Source: Halorubrum lacusprofundi ATCC 49239 (GTDB taxonomy: Archaea; Halobacteriota; Halobacteria; Halobacteriales; Haloferacaceae). Taken from it: a DNA stretch of 64,000 bases. The stretch lies in the NCBI RefSeq assembly GCF_000022205.1, contig NC_012029.1, positions 1,054,001 through 1,118,000 of the forward strand. Direction: 5' to 3'. The notes below the pieces were generated by a model. It was not told where the DNA came from, searched no databases, and saw nothing but the letters and a program-made list of their open reading frames with translations. Positions 35,934 through 44,941 of this stretch are shown in pieces (position 1 is the first letter of the stretch; every line of letters begins with the position of its first letter). A program made the position numbers and the translations under genes.

Positions 35934-36710
35934 CTACGAGTACGTCGCGCGAATCCCGATGATCCGGGCGGACTGCGCGACCATCTCGGGGACCTCCTCA
36001 TGGTACCACGTTCCGTTCATCCGGGTGGTCGGCCCCGAGACGCTGATCGCGCCGAGGACGTGCCCGTCATCCGCCGACAGGATAGGCGCGCCGACCGCTC
36101 GCATCCCGACGGTTCGCTCCTCGTCGTTGAACGCGTACCCTCGCTCGGCGATCTCGTCGAGTTCGGTCCGCAGCGCCTCGGCGTCCGTAAGCGTCTGGGG
36201 CGTCTGATCGTCGAACGCCACGCGGTCAAGCAGCGCGTCGAGTCGGTCGTCGGAAAGGTGCGCGAGGTACGCCTTGCCGACCGAGGTCGCGTGGAGGTCG
36301 ACGACGGTTCCGATGTGCGAGTCGGTTCGCACCGCCTGATCCGCCAGCGACTGGTAGACGTAGATCCCGACGCCTCCTTCCTCGACCATCACCTGCGCAC
36401 GCTCGCCGACCGCCTCGACCAGGCTGTCCGTCTCGGGCTTGACAACGTGATACAGGTCGTGACGCTGGCGCGCGCGATCTCCCAGTCCGAGGAACTGCAG
36501 CCCGAGTCGGTACTCGTCGCCGTCCTGAACGACGTACCCCAGCTCCCGGAGCGTCTGGAGGTGGTTGTGGACCGTGCTCTTCGAGATCGACAGCGACTCC
36601 GCCAGCTCCGAGACGCCGCACCCCTCCCGCTCACCGAGCTGTTCGATGATACGGAACGATCGTTCTGTCGCTCCGACCGATGCCGTGTTCGGTGTGTCGT
36701 CGCGTGCCAT
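35934..36710 (-). CDS. IclR-family transcriptional regulator
   Basis: The 258-residue protein has the winged helix EREGCGVSELAESLSISKST and VHNHLQTLRELGYVVQDG (residues 27-62) and an IclR effector domain with GERAQVMVEEGGVGIYVYQS, DLHATSVGKAYLAHL and GYAFNDEERTVGMRAVGAPI. IclR regulators control catabolic operons by binding a small-molecule effector. It lies 71 bp downstream of two PrpD-family genes and closes the reverse-strand arm of the catabolic cluster, so it is the best candidate regulator for that cluster. Confidence 0.92.
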   Translation of the reverse strand: MARDDTPNTASVGATERSFRIIEQLGEREGCGVSELAESLSISKSTVHNHLQTLRELGYVVQDGDEYRLGLQFLGLGDRARQRHDLYHVVKPETDSLVEAVGERAQVMVEEGGVGIYVYQSLADQAVRTDSHIGTVVDLHATSVGKAYLAHLSDDRLDALLDRVAFDDQTPQTLTDAEALRTELDEIAERGYAFNDEERTVGMRAVGAPILSADDGHVLGAISVSGPTTRMNGTWYHEEVPEMVAQSARIIGIRATYS

Positions 36711-36781
36711 ACTCGACGGAACGCATGGCCGGGTGAAGTATCTGTCGCGTCCGTTCAGTCCAACAGAACGTCTGTTCCGTA

Positions 36782-38200
36782 TTACGGTCGGAGCGTGTCG
36801 ACCGTCGACCGGACCGGGCGCTCCGCGACCGCGTCGAGGGCGTCGAGCGCCTCGTCGACTCGGGCGTTATGTTCCCGCCCCCCGCCGAGCCCGTGCGCCA
36901 GGAGCGCACGGTTCCGAGCGCGATACTCCGCGTCGGGAATGGGGTCGCGGTAGTCTCCCCGGGGGTAGTCGCGCGCACCGGTCAGAGTCGTCCCGTCGCG
37001 CAGTTCGACGACGACACTCGCTCCCCACGACTCGGGGAACGCCGCCTCGTACCCGTCGTCTTCGCGGAGTTCGACGCGTGCGGCCACGGACTGAACCGTC
37101 TCGTCGGCCAGCGCCTCGGCCGTGAAGTGGTCGAGGTCGACGCTCCCCCGACAGAGGTACGTCGCCAGCACGTACGGTGCGGAGAACTTCCCGGCGGTCA
37201 TCGTCTCGGGCTCGGCGTGAGACATGTCGGTCGCGTTGGCGAACGTCCTGACCGTGATCGCCTCCACGTCGGCCGGGTCGATCGCCTGCCTGTCGCCCGA
37301 TCGCTCGCTGCCGTCTCCCGCCCGCCCGTCGATCGCCTCGCGGAGCGCGTCGAGCGGCGGGTGGGTGTACCGGCAGGACGGGTACGGTTTGAAGTAGTGT
37401 TCCGCGATCGCCCACTCCTCGCCGAGCGTCTCGAACTGGCTGGCGAATCCGTCCGGCAGCAGCTCCTCGAAGGGGTCGTACACCTCCTCGATCGCCGCGC
37501 GCGAGCCCTCCAGTCCCGCGAGCGCGGTCAGCGCTGCGGTCACGCCGGCCTGCGCCGAGAAGCCAGCGGTGAAGTTCCGCGCGGGCGCGCCCTCCGCGTA
37601 CGGGTCGTGCATCGAGACCACCGCGAGGTTCGCAGCGATCCGGAACGTCTCCGTGAGCTCCTCGGGGGTCGCGTCCAGACAGAGGGCGCTCGTCACGGCC
37701 GGCCCCACGGTCGTCCACGTCGAGTGCGGGTTCCGAACGAGCCACGGGATCGCGTCGTTCATCCGGTCTTTCATCGCGAAGATCGCCCGTTCCAGCCGGA
37801 CACAGATATCGTAGGCCCGAGTACACGCGTCGACGAACGCCTCGCCGTCGACGTTGTTCGCCTCCGCGGCGGCGAGCCCGCCGGCGACGATCCCGGCACC
37901 GACGTGGCCCCCCGTGTTGTGCCCCTCCTCGATCTCCTGTGCGATGGCGGCCGCTGCGTTGGTCATGGCGGCCTGCGGTGGCGCGACTCGTCGATCAGTC
38001 CCGAGTATTGACGCCTTGCCGTCGACGAACGCACCGTCTCTCGCGACGCCGGCGACCCCGGGTGCCGCCGATCCGGCGACGGCGGCCGCCAGTACGTCCG
38101 CGACCACTGCCCGTCCGTGCTTGCGGGCCACGTCGTCGACGGGCGACGCGAGAAACTCGGCGACCGCTCGCTCCCACTGTCGTGTGTGTCGTATTGCCAT
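36782..38200 (-). CDS. MmgE/PrpD-family protein, copy 1
   Basis: The 472-residue protein has ATG start and family motifs EEGHNTGGHVGAGIVAGGLA near residue 90, NPHSTWTTVGPAVTSALC near 158, YFKPYPSCRYTHPPLDALRE near 272, and MTAGKFSAPYVLATYLCRGS near 330. The family includes 2-methylcitrate dehydratase, cis-aconitate decarboxylase and an epimerase of iminodisuccinate, all acting on small tri- or dicarboxylates. The exact reaction is unknown. It follows copy 2 in the same operon as a LivHM-type importer. Confidence 0.88.
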   Translation of the reverse strand: MAIRHTRQWERAVAEFLASPVDDVARKHGRAVVADVLAAAVAGSAAPGVAGVARDGAFVDGKASILGTDRRVAPPQAAMTNAAAAIAQEIEEGHNTGGHVGAGIVAGGLAAAEANNVDGEAFVDACTRAYDICVRLERAIFAMKDRMNDAIPWLVRNPHSTWTTVGPAVTSALCLDATPEELTETFRIAANLAVVSMHDPYAEGAPARNFTAGFSAQAGVTAALTALAGLEGSRAAIEEVYDPFEELLPDGFASQFETLGEEWAIAEHYFKPYPSCRYTHPPLDALREAIDGRAGDGSERSGDRQAIDPADVEAITVRTFANATDMSHAEPETMTAGKFSAPYVLATYLCRGSVDLDHFTAEALADETVQSVAARVELREDDGYEAAFPESWGASVVVELRDGTTLTGARDYPRGDYRDPIPDAEYRARNRALLAHGLGGGREHNARVDEALDALDAVAERPVRSTVDTLRP

Positions 38201-38272
38201 ACCCGGGAGACGCGCGTCGCGGGCAAAAGCGTATGGGCCGCGGCGGGCGTCGTAAAACGGAACGCCGCGGTG

Positions 38273-39598
38273 TCAGCGCCGGGCGAGCGTACAGAGCACG
38301 CGCGGCGGCTCCGGCGCCCTGGCGCTCTCCCAGAGCGTGGCCGCCCGGTCCGCGCCAATCACGGGCGCGACCAGCTCTCGGAACTTCGATTCGAGCCGCC
38401 CCTCGTCGAACGGGTCGTGCTCGCCGCCTCGCGGGGCGACGACCTCTCGCGAGAAGCGCTCGTTCGCCGTCTCGACGATCACCCGTGCGCCCCGCTGTTC
38501 GGGAGCCCGGGCGGCGATCTCGTCGTCGACAGCGACCGTGACGCGTTCGGCGAGCGCGATCGCTTCTGAAGTTATCGCCTCGTCCACGAACGCGGTCGGT
38601 CCGGTCTCGCCGCGCAGCAGCGCCGTCGCGACCGCGAACGGGATCGAGAACTTCGCCTGCAGTTGGTTTTGCGGTCGCGACTCCGTCAGCCGTGCGGCCG
38701 CCGGATACGTCTCGACGCGGACCGACTCCACCGCGGCCGCATCCAACCCGTCCGGGAGGGCCGCGATGGCATCCAGCGTCGGGTGGGTGTACCGACACGC
38801 GGCGTGGATCTTGAAGTAGCCGTGTTCCAGCTCCCAGCGCTCGCCGAGTCCCGCCGAGAGGGCTGCCTCGTCGACCCCGTCGGCGGCGGATTCGAGGTGC
38901 CGCGCGACGCCGTTCTCCAAGCCGCCGAACCCGGCTTCCGCCTGATCGACGGCGACCAGCGCCGCGAGGTTGCTCATGCCGGCGTAGACGTTCCGCACGG
39001 TCGCGCCCTCCGTCGCCGCCTCGAACCGGGTGTGTTGCGCGTAGTTCGCCGCGATGGCCATGGCCGAGCGCGTCGTCTCCGGGTCGAGTCCGCGAGAGCG
39101 TGCCACTGCGGCCGCGCCGCCGACCGCCCCCCACACGCCGTGCGGGTGGTACCCCGATTCGAGCGTCCCGACCGCGCGGGCGGTTCGGACGGCGACCTCG
39201 TAGCCCGCGACGAACGAGCGCACGAACGCGTCACTGTCGCCGTAGCCGATCTCGGCGTCGGCCAACAGCGCGGGCAACACGTGGATCGCCGGGTGGCCGG
39301 CGGCGAACCGATGCCCCTCGTCGAGTTCGAGGACGGTGCCCGCCGCGCCGTTGCAGAGCGCCGCCAGCGGCGGGACCGTCTCGCCGCCGTCGGCGCCGAG
39401 CACCGTCGCCCCGCCGGAGACGCCGTCGGTCCAGCGCCGCGCGAGCGCGACGACCGCGTCGTCGGTCGACCCCGCGACGATTGCGCCGAGCGTGTCGGCG
39501 ATTGTGAGTCCCGCCCGGTCGCGGACCCGGTCGGGAATCGCTTCCGTCTCAAGCTCCGCGGCGAACGCCGCCAGATCGCGTTCGGGCTCAGGCGGCAT
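38273..39598 (-). CDS. MmgE/PrpD-family protein, copy 2
   Basis: Start MPPEPERDLAAFAAELETEA gives 441 residues and overlaps the livM-type stop by 11 bp, implying co-translation. Motifs LDEGHRFAAGHPAIHVLPAL near 85, YHPHGVWGAVGGAAAVARS near 140, YFKIHAACRYTHPTLDAI near 257, and LQAKFSIPFAVATALLRGE near 310 place it in MmgE/PrpD. It is diverged from copy 1, so the pair may form a heteromer or act on two stereoisomers. A carboxylate from the imported substrate is the likely target. Confidence 0.88.
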   Translation of the reverse strand: MPPEPERDLAAFAAELETEAIPDRVRDRAGLTIADTLGAIVAGSTDDAVVALARRWTDGVSGGATVLGADGGETVPPLAALCNGAAGTVLELDEGHRFAAGHPAIHVLPALLADAEIGYGDSDAFVRSFVAGYEVAVRTARAVGTLESGYHPHGVWGAVGGAAAVARSRGLDPETTRSAMAIAANYAQHTRFEAATEGATVRNVYAGMSNLAALVAVDQAEAGFGGLENGVARHLESAADGVDEAALSAGLGERWELEHGYFKIHAACRYTHPTLDAIAALPDGLDAAAVESVRVETYPAAARLTESRPQNQLQAKFSIPFAVATALLRGETGPTAFVDEAITSEAIALAERVTVAVDDEIAARAPEQRGARVIVETANERFSREVVAPRGGEHDPFDEGRLESKFRELVAPVIGADRAATLWESARAPEPPRVLCTLARR

Positions 39599-40667
39599 CG
39601 TCGTCCAACAGGTCGGTGCGCGCACGGAGCAGTTCGACAAAGCGAGACGGCCACGAGACGACGCCCTTCGGGCTGTACAACACTATCGCGATGAGGATGA
39701 CCCCGTAGACGGCGTTGTTCAGCCCGGGGACGGAGAAGGACTGGCGGACGAACTCGCTGACCGGGATGACGATGAACGACCCCACGATCGGGCCGAGAAC
39801 GGTGCCGATCCCGCCGACGATCGCCGGCAGGAGAATCTCGATGTTGACGAGCAGATCGAACACCGTCGTCGGACGGATCGTGTTGAAGTACATCGCCCAG
39901 AACGCCCCGGGCCACGCCGTGAAGAAGGCGCTCACGGCGACCGCCAACAGCTTGTACCGGTAGGTCGGGACCCCGATGGCGGCCGCAGCCTGCTCCCGCT
40001 CGCGGATCGCGAACAGGTAGTAGCCGAGCTGCGACCGGTTGATCGCGAGCGAGACGACGGTGACGACCGTCAGGAACCCGAGAATGAGGTAGTAGTACGG
40101 CAGGTCGCCGGTGAACTGGAACGCGGCCAGCCCCGGCCCGTCGGCGTACTCGCGCGCGAGCGGCCTGAAGAACCCGCTTGCACCGCCGAGTTGCGGAACG
40201 TTCGTGAACACGTACCGCAACAGCTCCGCGAACGCCAACGTCGCCAGCGCGAAGTAGTGCCCCTCCAGATCGTAGCGGAAGGTCAACGCGCCGATCAACA
40301 GCCCGTATATCCCCGCGAGGACGCTGCCGAGCAGCATCCCGATCCACGGGGAGATCCCGAAGGTTCCGGTCAGGATGATCGTCGCGTACGCGCCGAGTCC
40401 GAAGAACGCGGCGTGCCCGAACGAGAACTGTCCGGTGTACCCCGACATGATGTTCCACGCCTGAGCGGTCGTCGCCCAGATGAGGGTAATGATGAGCATG
40501 TTCAGGCTGAGCCAGCCTAGCGGGGCGTACCCGAACAGCGCGAGCTGTCGGAGGAACGGCATCGCCGCGAGCAGGATGAGACTCGCCGCGACCAGCGCCG
40601 GAAGCGCGTACCACTCGTCCCGGAACGCGCCGTACCGCTCGACGGCCCGCGAGAGCGCGTTACTCAT
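39588..40667 (-). CDS. LivM-type ABC transporter permease
   Basis: The 359-residue membrane protein has WNIMSGYTGQFSFGHAAFFG near residue 65, the hallmark of LivM permeases, and AFSAFF/FWAMYFNTIRPTTV near 250 with LPAIVGGIGTVLGPIVGSF. It pairs with the LivH-type permease whose gene overlaps it by 8 bp. The LivFGHMJK class carries branched-chain amino acids, but relatives import urea, amides and aromatic acids. Given its catabolic neighbours, a non-amino-acid substrate is plausible. Confidence 0.93.
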   Translation of the reverse strand: MSNALSRAVERYGAFRDEWYALPALVAASLILLAAMPFLRQLALFGYAPLGWLSLNMLIITLIWATTAQAWNIMSGYTGQFSFGHAAFFGLGAYATIILTGTFGISPWIGMLLGSVLAGIYGLLIGALTFRYDLEGHYFALATLAFAELLRYVFTNVPQLGGASGFFRPLAREYADGPGLAAFQFTGDLPYYYLILGFLTVVTVVSLAINRSQLGYYLFAIREREQAAAAIGVPTYRYKLLAVAVSAFFTAWPGAFWAMYFNTIRPTTVFDLLVNIEILLPAIVGGIGTVLGPIVGSFIVIPVSEFVRQSFSVPGLNNAVYGVILIAIVLYSPKGVVSWPSRFVELLRARTDLLDDDAA

Positions 40668-41637
40668 CGTCGCTCCCTCCGAGCAGTCCCTCCGGTTTCA
40701 CAAGCAACACGAGGATGAAGGCCATGAAGATCACGATCTGGTAGGTGGAGCCGCCCAGGTACGCCGAGCCGAACACCTGGATAAAGCCGATGATGAGCCC
40801 GCCGACGAACGCGCCGGGGAAGGATCCGAGCCCGCCCAGCACGACCACGACGAACGCGTTTATCAGGTACTGGTCGCCGAGCGCCGGCGTGAACGACTGG
40901 AACAGCGGGATAACTGCACCCGCGAGTCCCGCCAGCGCGGCACCGATCCCGAAGGTGAGCGCGTCGATCCGGGGGACGTCGATCCCGACGTACTGCGCGC
41001 CGTCGCGGTTGTCCGCGGTCCCGCGGATCGCGCGACCGAGCATTGTTCGCTGGAGGAACAGCCACGTTCCAGACAGCGCGACGAGCGCGATGATGAGCGC
41101 GTACAGCTGCCCCTGCGGAACGAACACGCCGGAGATTTCGAGGGAGCCGAGGTCGAGCCCGAGCTGTCGCGGGTCGGAGCCGAAGGCGATCTCGACACCG
41201 CTGATGAGGATCAACAGAACGCCGAAGGTGACGATCAGCTGGTTCTCCTGTGGCGCGTCGATGATCGGTGCGATCGTCGACCGATAGATGACGACACCGA
41301 AGACGAACAGCAACAGGACGGCGAACGGGATGGCGAAAAACGGCGAGAGGCCTGTGGCGTCCGAGAAGACCAACACCGCGTACATCGCGACCACCATCAG
41401 TGCCCCGTGCGCGAAGTTGATGACGTCCATCACGCCGAAGATCATCGTCAGCCCGAGCGCAATGAGTCCGTAGATCCCGCCGAGCAGCACCGCGAACACG
41501 AAGTACTGGGCGAATATCGTCGGAGACGGCAGCGAGAGGCCGAGCGCTGTCTGTATCCCGAGCGCATCGAACGCGCCGACGAACGCCACGCCGGCGGCTT
41601 CTCGACAGCAGGCGTCAGGGAGAAACGAGGAAAGCAT
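40660..41637 (-). CDS. LivH-type ABC transporter permease
   Basis: The 325-residue membrane protein contains GGIYGLIALGLTMIFGVMDV and INFAHGALMVVAMYAV near residues 53-85, the LivH signature, and VVVVLGGLGSFPGAFVGGLI near 265. The first 20 residues are unusual (MLSSFLPDACCREAAGV) and may not be translated, but the chosen start is 5 bp after the substrate-binding protein stop. It forms the inner-membrane pore with the LivM partner. Confidence 0.93.
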   Translation of the reverse strand: MLSSFLPDACCREAAGVAFVGAFDALGIQTALGLSLPSPTIFAQYFVFAVLLGGIYGLIALGLTMIFGVMDVINFAHGALMVVAMYAVLVFSDATGLSPFFAIPFAVLLLFVFGVVIYRSTIAPIIDAPQENQLIVTFGVLLILISGVEIAFGSDPRQLGLDLGSLEISGVFVPQGQLYALIIALVALSGTWLFLQRTMLGRAIRGTADNRDGAQYVGIDVPRIDALTFGIGAALAGLAGAVIPLFQSFTPALGDQYLINAFVVVVLGGLGSFPGAFVGGLIIGFIQVFGSAYLGGSTYQIVIFMAFILVLLVKPEGLLGGSDDE

Positions 41638-41642
41638 GTGGG

Positions 41643-42947
41643 TCAGAACTGCGCGTCGGTCTCGGCGAACTCCTCGGGTGCGACGACGCGGTCCTCGAGA
41701 TCCTGAATCTGGAACAGCGGAGCGAGCGCGTTCTCGTTTTCACCGTTGTCGGCGAAGGTGATAGGCGGCATCGCCGCGATGTGATCCTCGACGGTGATCT
41801 CTCCGAGCGCATTGTTGATGTCTTCGGGGTCGGCCGAGCCCGCCTCCTCGATCGCCGCGATGATGACCTCGGTGGCCGCGTAGGTCATCGCGACGTTCGC
41901 GTCGAATCCGGAGTCGAACTCCGACTCGAAGCGCGATCGGACCTCGCCGGCGCGGTCGGACGTCGGGTCGAGCGCGAAGTTGGTTGCGAACCCGCCCTCT
42001 ACGGTGTCGCCCATCTCTTCGAGCGCACTGATGTCGTTCATCGCCGCGTTCGAACAGCCGGTCACGTAGTCCGGCTGGTAGTTCTGGTTGTCCATCGCGT
42101 TGACGAGCTCGATCGTCCCCGACCGGTAGGTGGTCGCGATGACGGCGTCGGGGTCCGCGTCCCGGAGCGACGTGACCTGCGTGTCTGCGGTGTCGCCCGG
42201 CTCGTAGGCGGTCTCGGCGACGATCTCGATGTCGTTCGCCGGGAGCTCCTCCCGGAGCGCGTCGCGGATCGACTGGCCGAAGCTGATGTCGATGTAGAAC
42301 AGCCCCGCGGTCTCGATCTCCTCGCCGGCGTTCCGGATGGTGTCAGCGAGGAGTCGCGCGTGGTCGATCGCCATCTGGTCCGCCGGCGGCTGGGGCCGGT
42401 ACGCGTAGTTGAGCTGCGTCTCCCGCAGGATCGAGTTGGCCACGGACACCGAGATGACGAACGGCACGCCCGCGCTCTCCGACGTCCGGGTCGCGGCGCT
42501 CGTCACCGGCGAGGAGTAGCAGCCGGTCAGCACGCTGGCACCGTCGTCGATGAGCTCTTGGGCGACTTCGCCGCCGAGCTCCTGTGCGCCCTCGTTGTCC
42601 CCGCTGATGACGCTGAGCTCTGCCCCGTCGAGCGACTCGATGCCGCCCGACTCGTTCTTCATCATCGCGGCCAGTCGGACCGCTTGGTCCATGCGCTCGC
42701 CGGTGTTGCTGAGCGCCCCGCTCAGCGGGTGGTTCGACCCGATGATCACCTCGTCTGGGGCGTCGCCGCCGTCGCTTCCGTCACCGCCTCCGCCGCTACC
42801 ACCATCGCCGCCGTCGCCGCCATCACTGCCGTCGCCGCCGTCGCCGCCGTTACTGCTACAGCCAGCCAGGGCACCGGTGACGCCGGCCGCACCGCTGTAT
42901 TTGACAAACGACCGTCTACTGACACTATCCGCGGGATTTCCTCCCAT
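41643..42947 (-). CDS. ABC transporter substrate-binding lipoprotein (LivJ/AmiC type)
   Basis: The 434-residue precursor has a canonical Tat signal VSRRSFVKYSGAAGVTGALA followed by GC lipobox, then a Gly/Asp/Ser tether of about 35 residues rich in GGDG repeats. The binding domain starts EVIIGSNHPLSGALSNTGE, typical of type I periplasmic Leu/Ile/Val or amide-binding proteins. It captures substrate outside the cell for the LivHM-type pore. A box A read on the reverse strand (AACTATATG, 42973-42981) lies about 29 bp before the start, so it can be transcribed separately. Confidence 0.92.
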   Translation of the reverse strand: MGGNPADSVSRRSFVKYSGAAGVTGALAGCSSNGGDGGDGSDGGDGGDGGSGGGGDGSDGGDAPDEVIIGSNHPLSGALSNTGERMDQAVRLAAMMKNESGGIESLDGAELSVISGDNEGAQELGGEVAQELIDDGASVLTGCYSSPVTSAATRTSESAGVPFVISVSVANSILRETQLNYAYRPQPPADQMAIDHARLLADTIRNAGEEIETAGLFYIDISFGQSIRDALREELPANDIEIVAETAYEPGDTADTQVTSLRDADPDAVIATTYRSGTIELVNAMDNQNYQPDYVTGCSNAAMNDISALEEMGDTVEGGFATNFALDPTSDRAGEVRSRFESEFDSGFDANVAMTYAATEVIIAAIEEAGSADPEDINNALGEITVEDHIAAMPPITFADNGENENALAPLFQIQDLEDRVVAPEEFAETDAQF

Positions 42948-42971
42948 ACACGCTTTGTGTGTGACGGGTGC

Positions 42972-42981
42972 ACATATAGTT
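42972..42981 (-). promoter_or_regulatory. TATA box for the substrate-binding protein gene
   Basis: AACTATATG on the reverse strand is centred 29 bp before the ATG at 42947, matching the leaderless promoter spacing seen elsewhere in this window. It suggests the abundant binding protein has its own transcript. Confidence 0.45.
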
Positions 42982-43050
42982 TGTTACGGAAACTCGTGAT
43001 CGCTGTCACGGATCGTGGCAGGCCGTCGAGATTGACGGGAAAGAGGGATC

Positions 43051-43128
43051 GAGACTGGCGGGCAAGACGGGCGGTCGAGACGAGCGGGCAAGACGGGCGG
43101 TCGGGACGAGCGGGCAAGACGGGCGGTC
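43051..43128. repeat. 26-bp unit in three tandem copies
   Basis: Units at 43051-43076, 43077-43102 and 43103-43128 differ by one to three bases and share GCGGGCAAGACGGGCGGTC. They lie between the fused ATPase gene stop (43152) and the binding protein start. No coding role is seen; they may be a variable spacer or attenuating RNA structure. Confidence 0.85.
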
Positions 43129-43151
43129 GAGACGAGTGATCGAGACGGGCG

Positions 43152-44819
43152 TTAGTCGAGTCCGAGGTACAGTTCGACGAGGTCGTCCTCGTCGGTCAAG
43201 TCTGCCGGGGTCCCCTCGAACTGGAGCTGGCCCTGCGCCAGGATGTAGACGTAATCGGCGATCCGAAGCGCCTCGCGGACGTTCTGCTCGATGAGGATCA
43301 CCTGCGCGCCGCTGGCGACGAGCCGTCGCGTCATCTCGAACACCTGATCGATGAGGGAGGGGGCCAGCCCGCTCGACGGCTCGTCGAGGAGGTACACCTC
43401 CGCGCCGGTCATCATCGCGCGACCGTAGCTGAGCATCATCTGTTGGCCGCCCGACAGCGACCGCCCCCGATCGTCCAGTTTGTCCTTGAGCTCCGGGAAC
43501 GACGACAACACCTCGTCGAGTCGCTCCTCGCGGACCGCCCCCTCACCGACGGTGTACCCGCCGAGGAGGAGGTTCTCACGGACGGTGAGGCCGCCGAAAA
43601 TCCCGCCGTCCTGCGGGAGCATCGTGACGCCGCGGTGGACGTTCTCGGCCGGCCTGTTGTGGGTCACGTCGGTGCCGCGGTGGGTGACTCGGCCCTCCCA
43701 CGCCGGGACGACCCCGGCGAGCGTCTTCAAAAGCGTCGACTTCCCCGACCCGTTCGGCCCGAAGATGCAGGTCACGCCGTCCCGACTCTCCATCGAGATT
43801 CCGTCGACGACCCGGTGGTTCCCGTAGCCGCTGATGAGGTCCTCGCCGACGAGCCACGGCTCCCCGTCGGACTCCGAGCCGATCCCGGAGAGCGCGGACG
43901 TAGCGCTCGCCGCACCCCCGGTCGCCGCGGACCCGGCCGCCTCGCCCGCGCCGTCGGCCGGCACCGCTCCGCCACCGCCGGCGGTCGGCGTCGGTTCCGT
44001 CGCGGCGTCGGCGGGTGTGCCACGCTCCTCGGAGACCGGGGCATCCGCCTCCTCCCCGATGAGCGTCTCCAGCGACGCGTCGTGCTCGGCGGCGCCGCCG
44101 AGGTACGCGTCGCGGACGCGCTCGTCGCTCGTCACCGACTCGAAGTCGCCTTCGACGAGGACCTGTCCCTGATTGAACACGGTTACGCGGTCACACACGT
44201 CCGCGATGACGCGCATGTCGTGTTCGATGATCACGAACGTCGTGCCGCGGTCGTTGAGCGTCTCTAAGTGTTCGAGCAGGCGATTCCGGAGCGAGGGATT
44301 GACCCCCGCTGTGGGCTCGTCGAGCATCACGCAGGCCGGTTCGAGCATCAAGATCCGCCCGAGTTCGAGCAGTTTCTCCTGCCCGCCCGAGACCCCGCCG
44401 GCCTCCTGATCGGCGACGTGGTCGATCTCGAGGAGTTCGAGCAGTTCGTCGGCGCGGGCGCGTTTCGCCTCCGAGATCCGCATCCCGGAGCGAAGCCCGC
44501 CAGTGAACACGGCGAGCATGTTCTCCTTGACCGTGAGGTCCTCGAACGGCGACGGGATCTGGAAGGTCCGCGCGAGCCCGCGTCGGGCGATTTCGTCGGG
44601 TTTCCACCCGGTCACGTCCTCTCCGTCGAACCGGACCGTGCCGCCGTCGGGGCGGTAGAACCCGGTGACGGTGTTGAAAAACGTCGACTTCCCGGAGCCG
44701 TTCGGCCCCATGATGCCGTGGATCGTGTCCTCCTCGACGGTTACGGAGAGCCTGTCGTTTGCGACGAGCGAGCCGAACCGTTTAGTCAGCCCCTCGGTCT
44801 CTAAGATCGGGCGAGTCAC
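43152..44819 (-). CDS. Fused LivG-LivF ABC ATPase
   Basis: I chose the GTG giving VTRPILETEGLTKRFGSLVA because box A GTTTATTC (reverse strand, 44842-44849) is centred 26 bp before it and would fall inside the longer form. The 555-residue protein has two complete ATPase domains: first MGPNGSGKST Walker A, VSGGQEKLLELGR signature and MLDEPTAGVNPS; second FGPNGSGKSTLLKTLAGVVP, LSGGQQMMLSYGR and LLDEPSSGLAPS. A linker of about 90 residues rich in Ala, Gly, Pro and Ser joins them. LivG and LivF are usually separate. It powers the LivHM-type importer. Confidence 0.92.
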   Translation of the reverse strand: MTRPILETEGLTKRFGSLVANDRLSVTVEEDTIHGIMGPNGSGKSTFFNTVTGFYRPDGGTVRFDGEDVTGWKPDEIARRGLARTFQIPSPFEDLTVKENMLAVFTGGLRSGMRISEAKRARADELLELLEIDHVADQEAGGVSGGQEKLLELGRILMLEPACVMLDEPTAGVNPSLRNRLLEHLETLNDRGTTFVIIEHDMRVIADVCDRVTVFNQGQVLVEGDFESVTSDERVRDAYLGGAAEHDASLETLIGEEADAPVSEERGTPADAATEPTPTAGGGGAVPADGAGEAAGSAATGGAASATSALSGIGSESDGEPWLVGEDLISGYGNHRVVDGISMESRDGVTCIFGPNGSGKSTLLKTLAGVVPAWEGRVTHRGTDVTHNRPAENVHRGVTMLPQDGGIFGGLTVRENLLLGGYTVGEGAVREERLDEVLSSFPELKDKLDDRGRSLSGGQQMMLSYGRAMMTGAEVYLLDEPSSGLAPSLIDQVFEMTRRLVASGAQVILIEQNVREALRIADYVYILAQGQLQFEGTPADLTDEDDLVELYLGLD

Positions 44820-44841
44820 ACCCGAACGTAACCGCACGTGC

Positions 44842-44849
44842 GAATAAAC
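44842..44849 (-). promoter_or_regulatory. TATA box for the fused LivGF gene
   Basis: GTTTATTC on the reverse strand, centred about 26 bp before the GTG at 44819. It decides the start of the ATPase gene because the longer reading frame would begin upstream of it. Confidence 0.5.
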
Positions 44850-44941
44850 GTTTTCATGCTTGTGAGTCACACACGCGTGTTTGCGTCAAAAATGGTCCGT
44901 AGTCGCCGCCACCAGTCGATCGCCGTCGTCCGCCGACCGAT

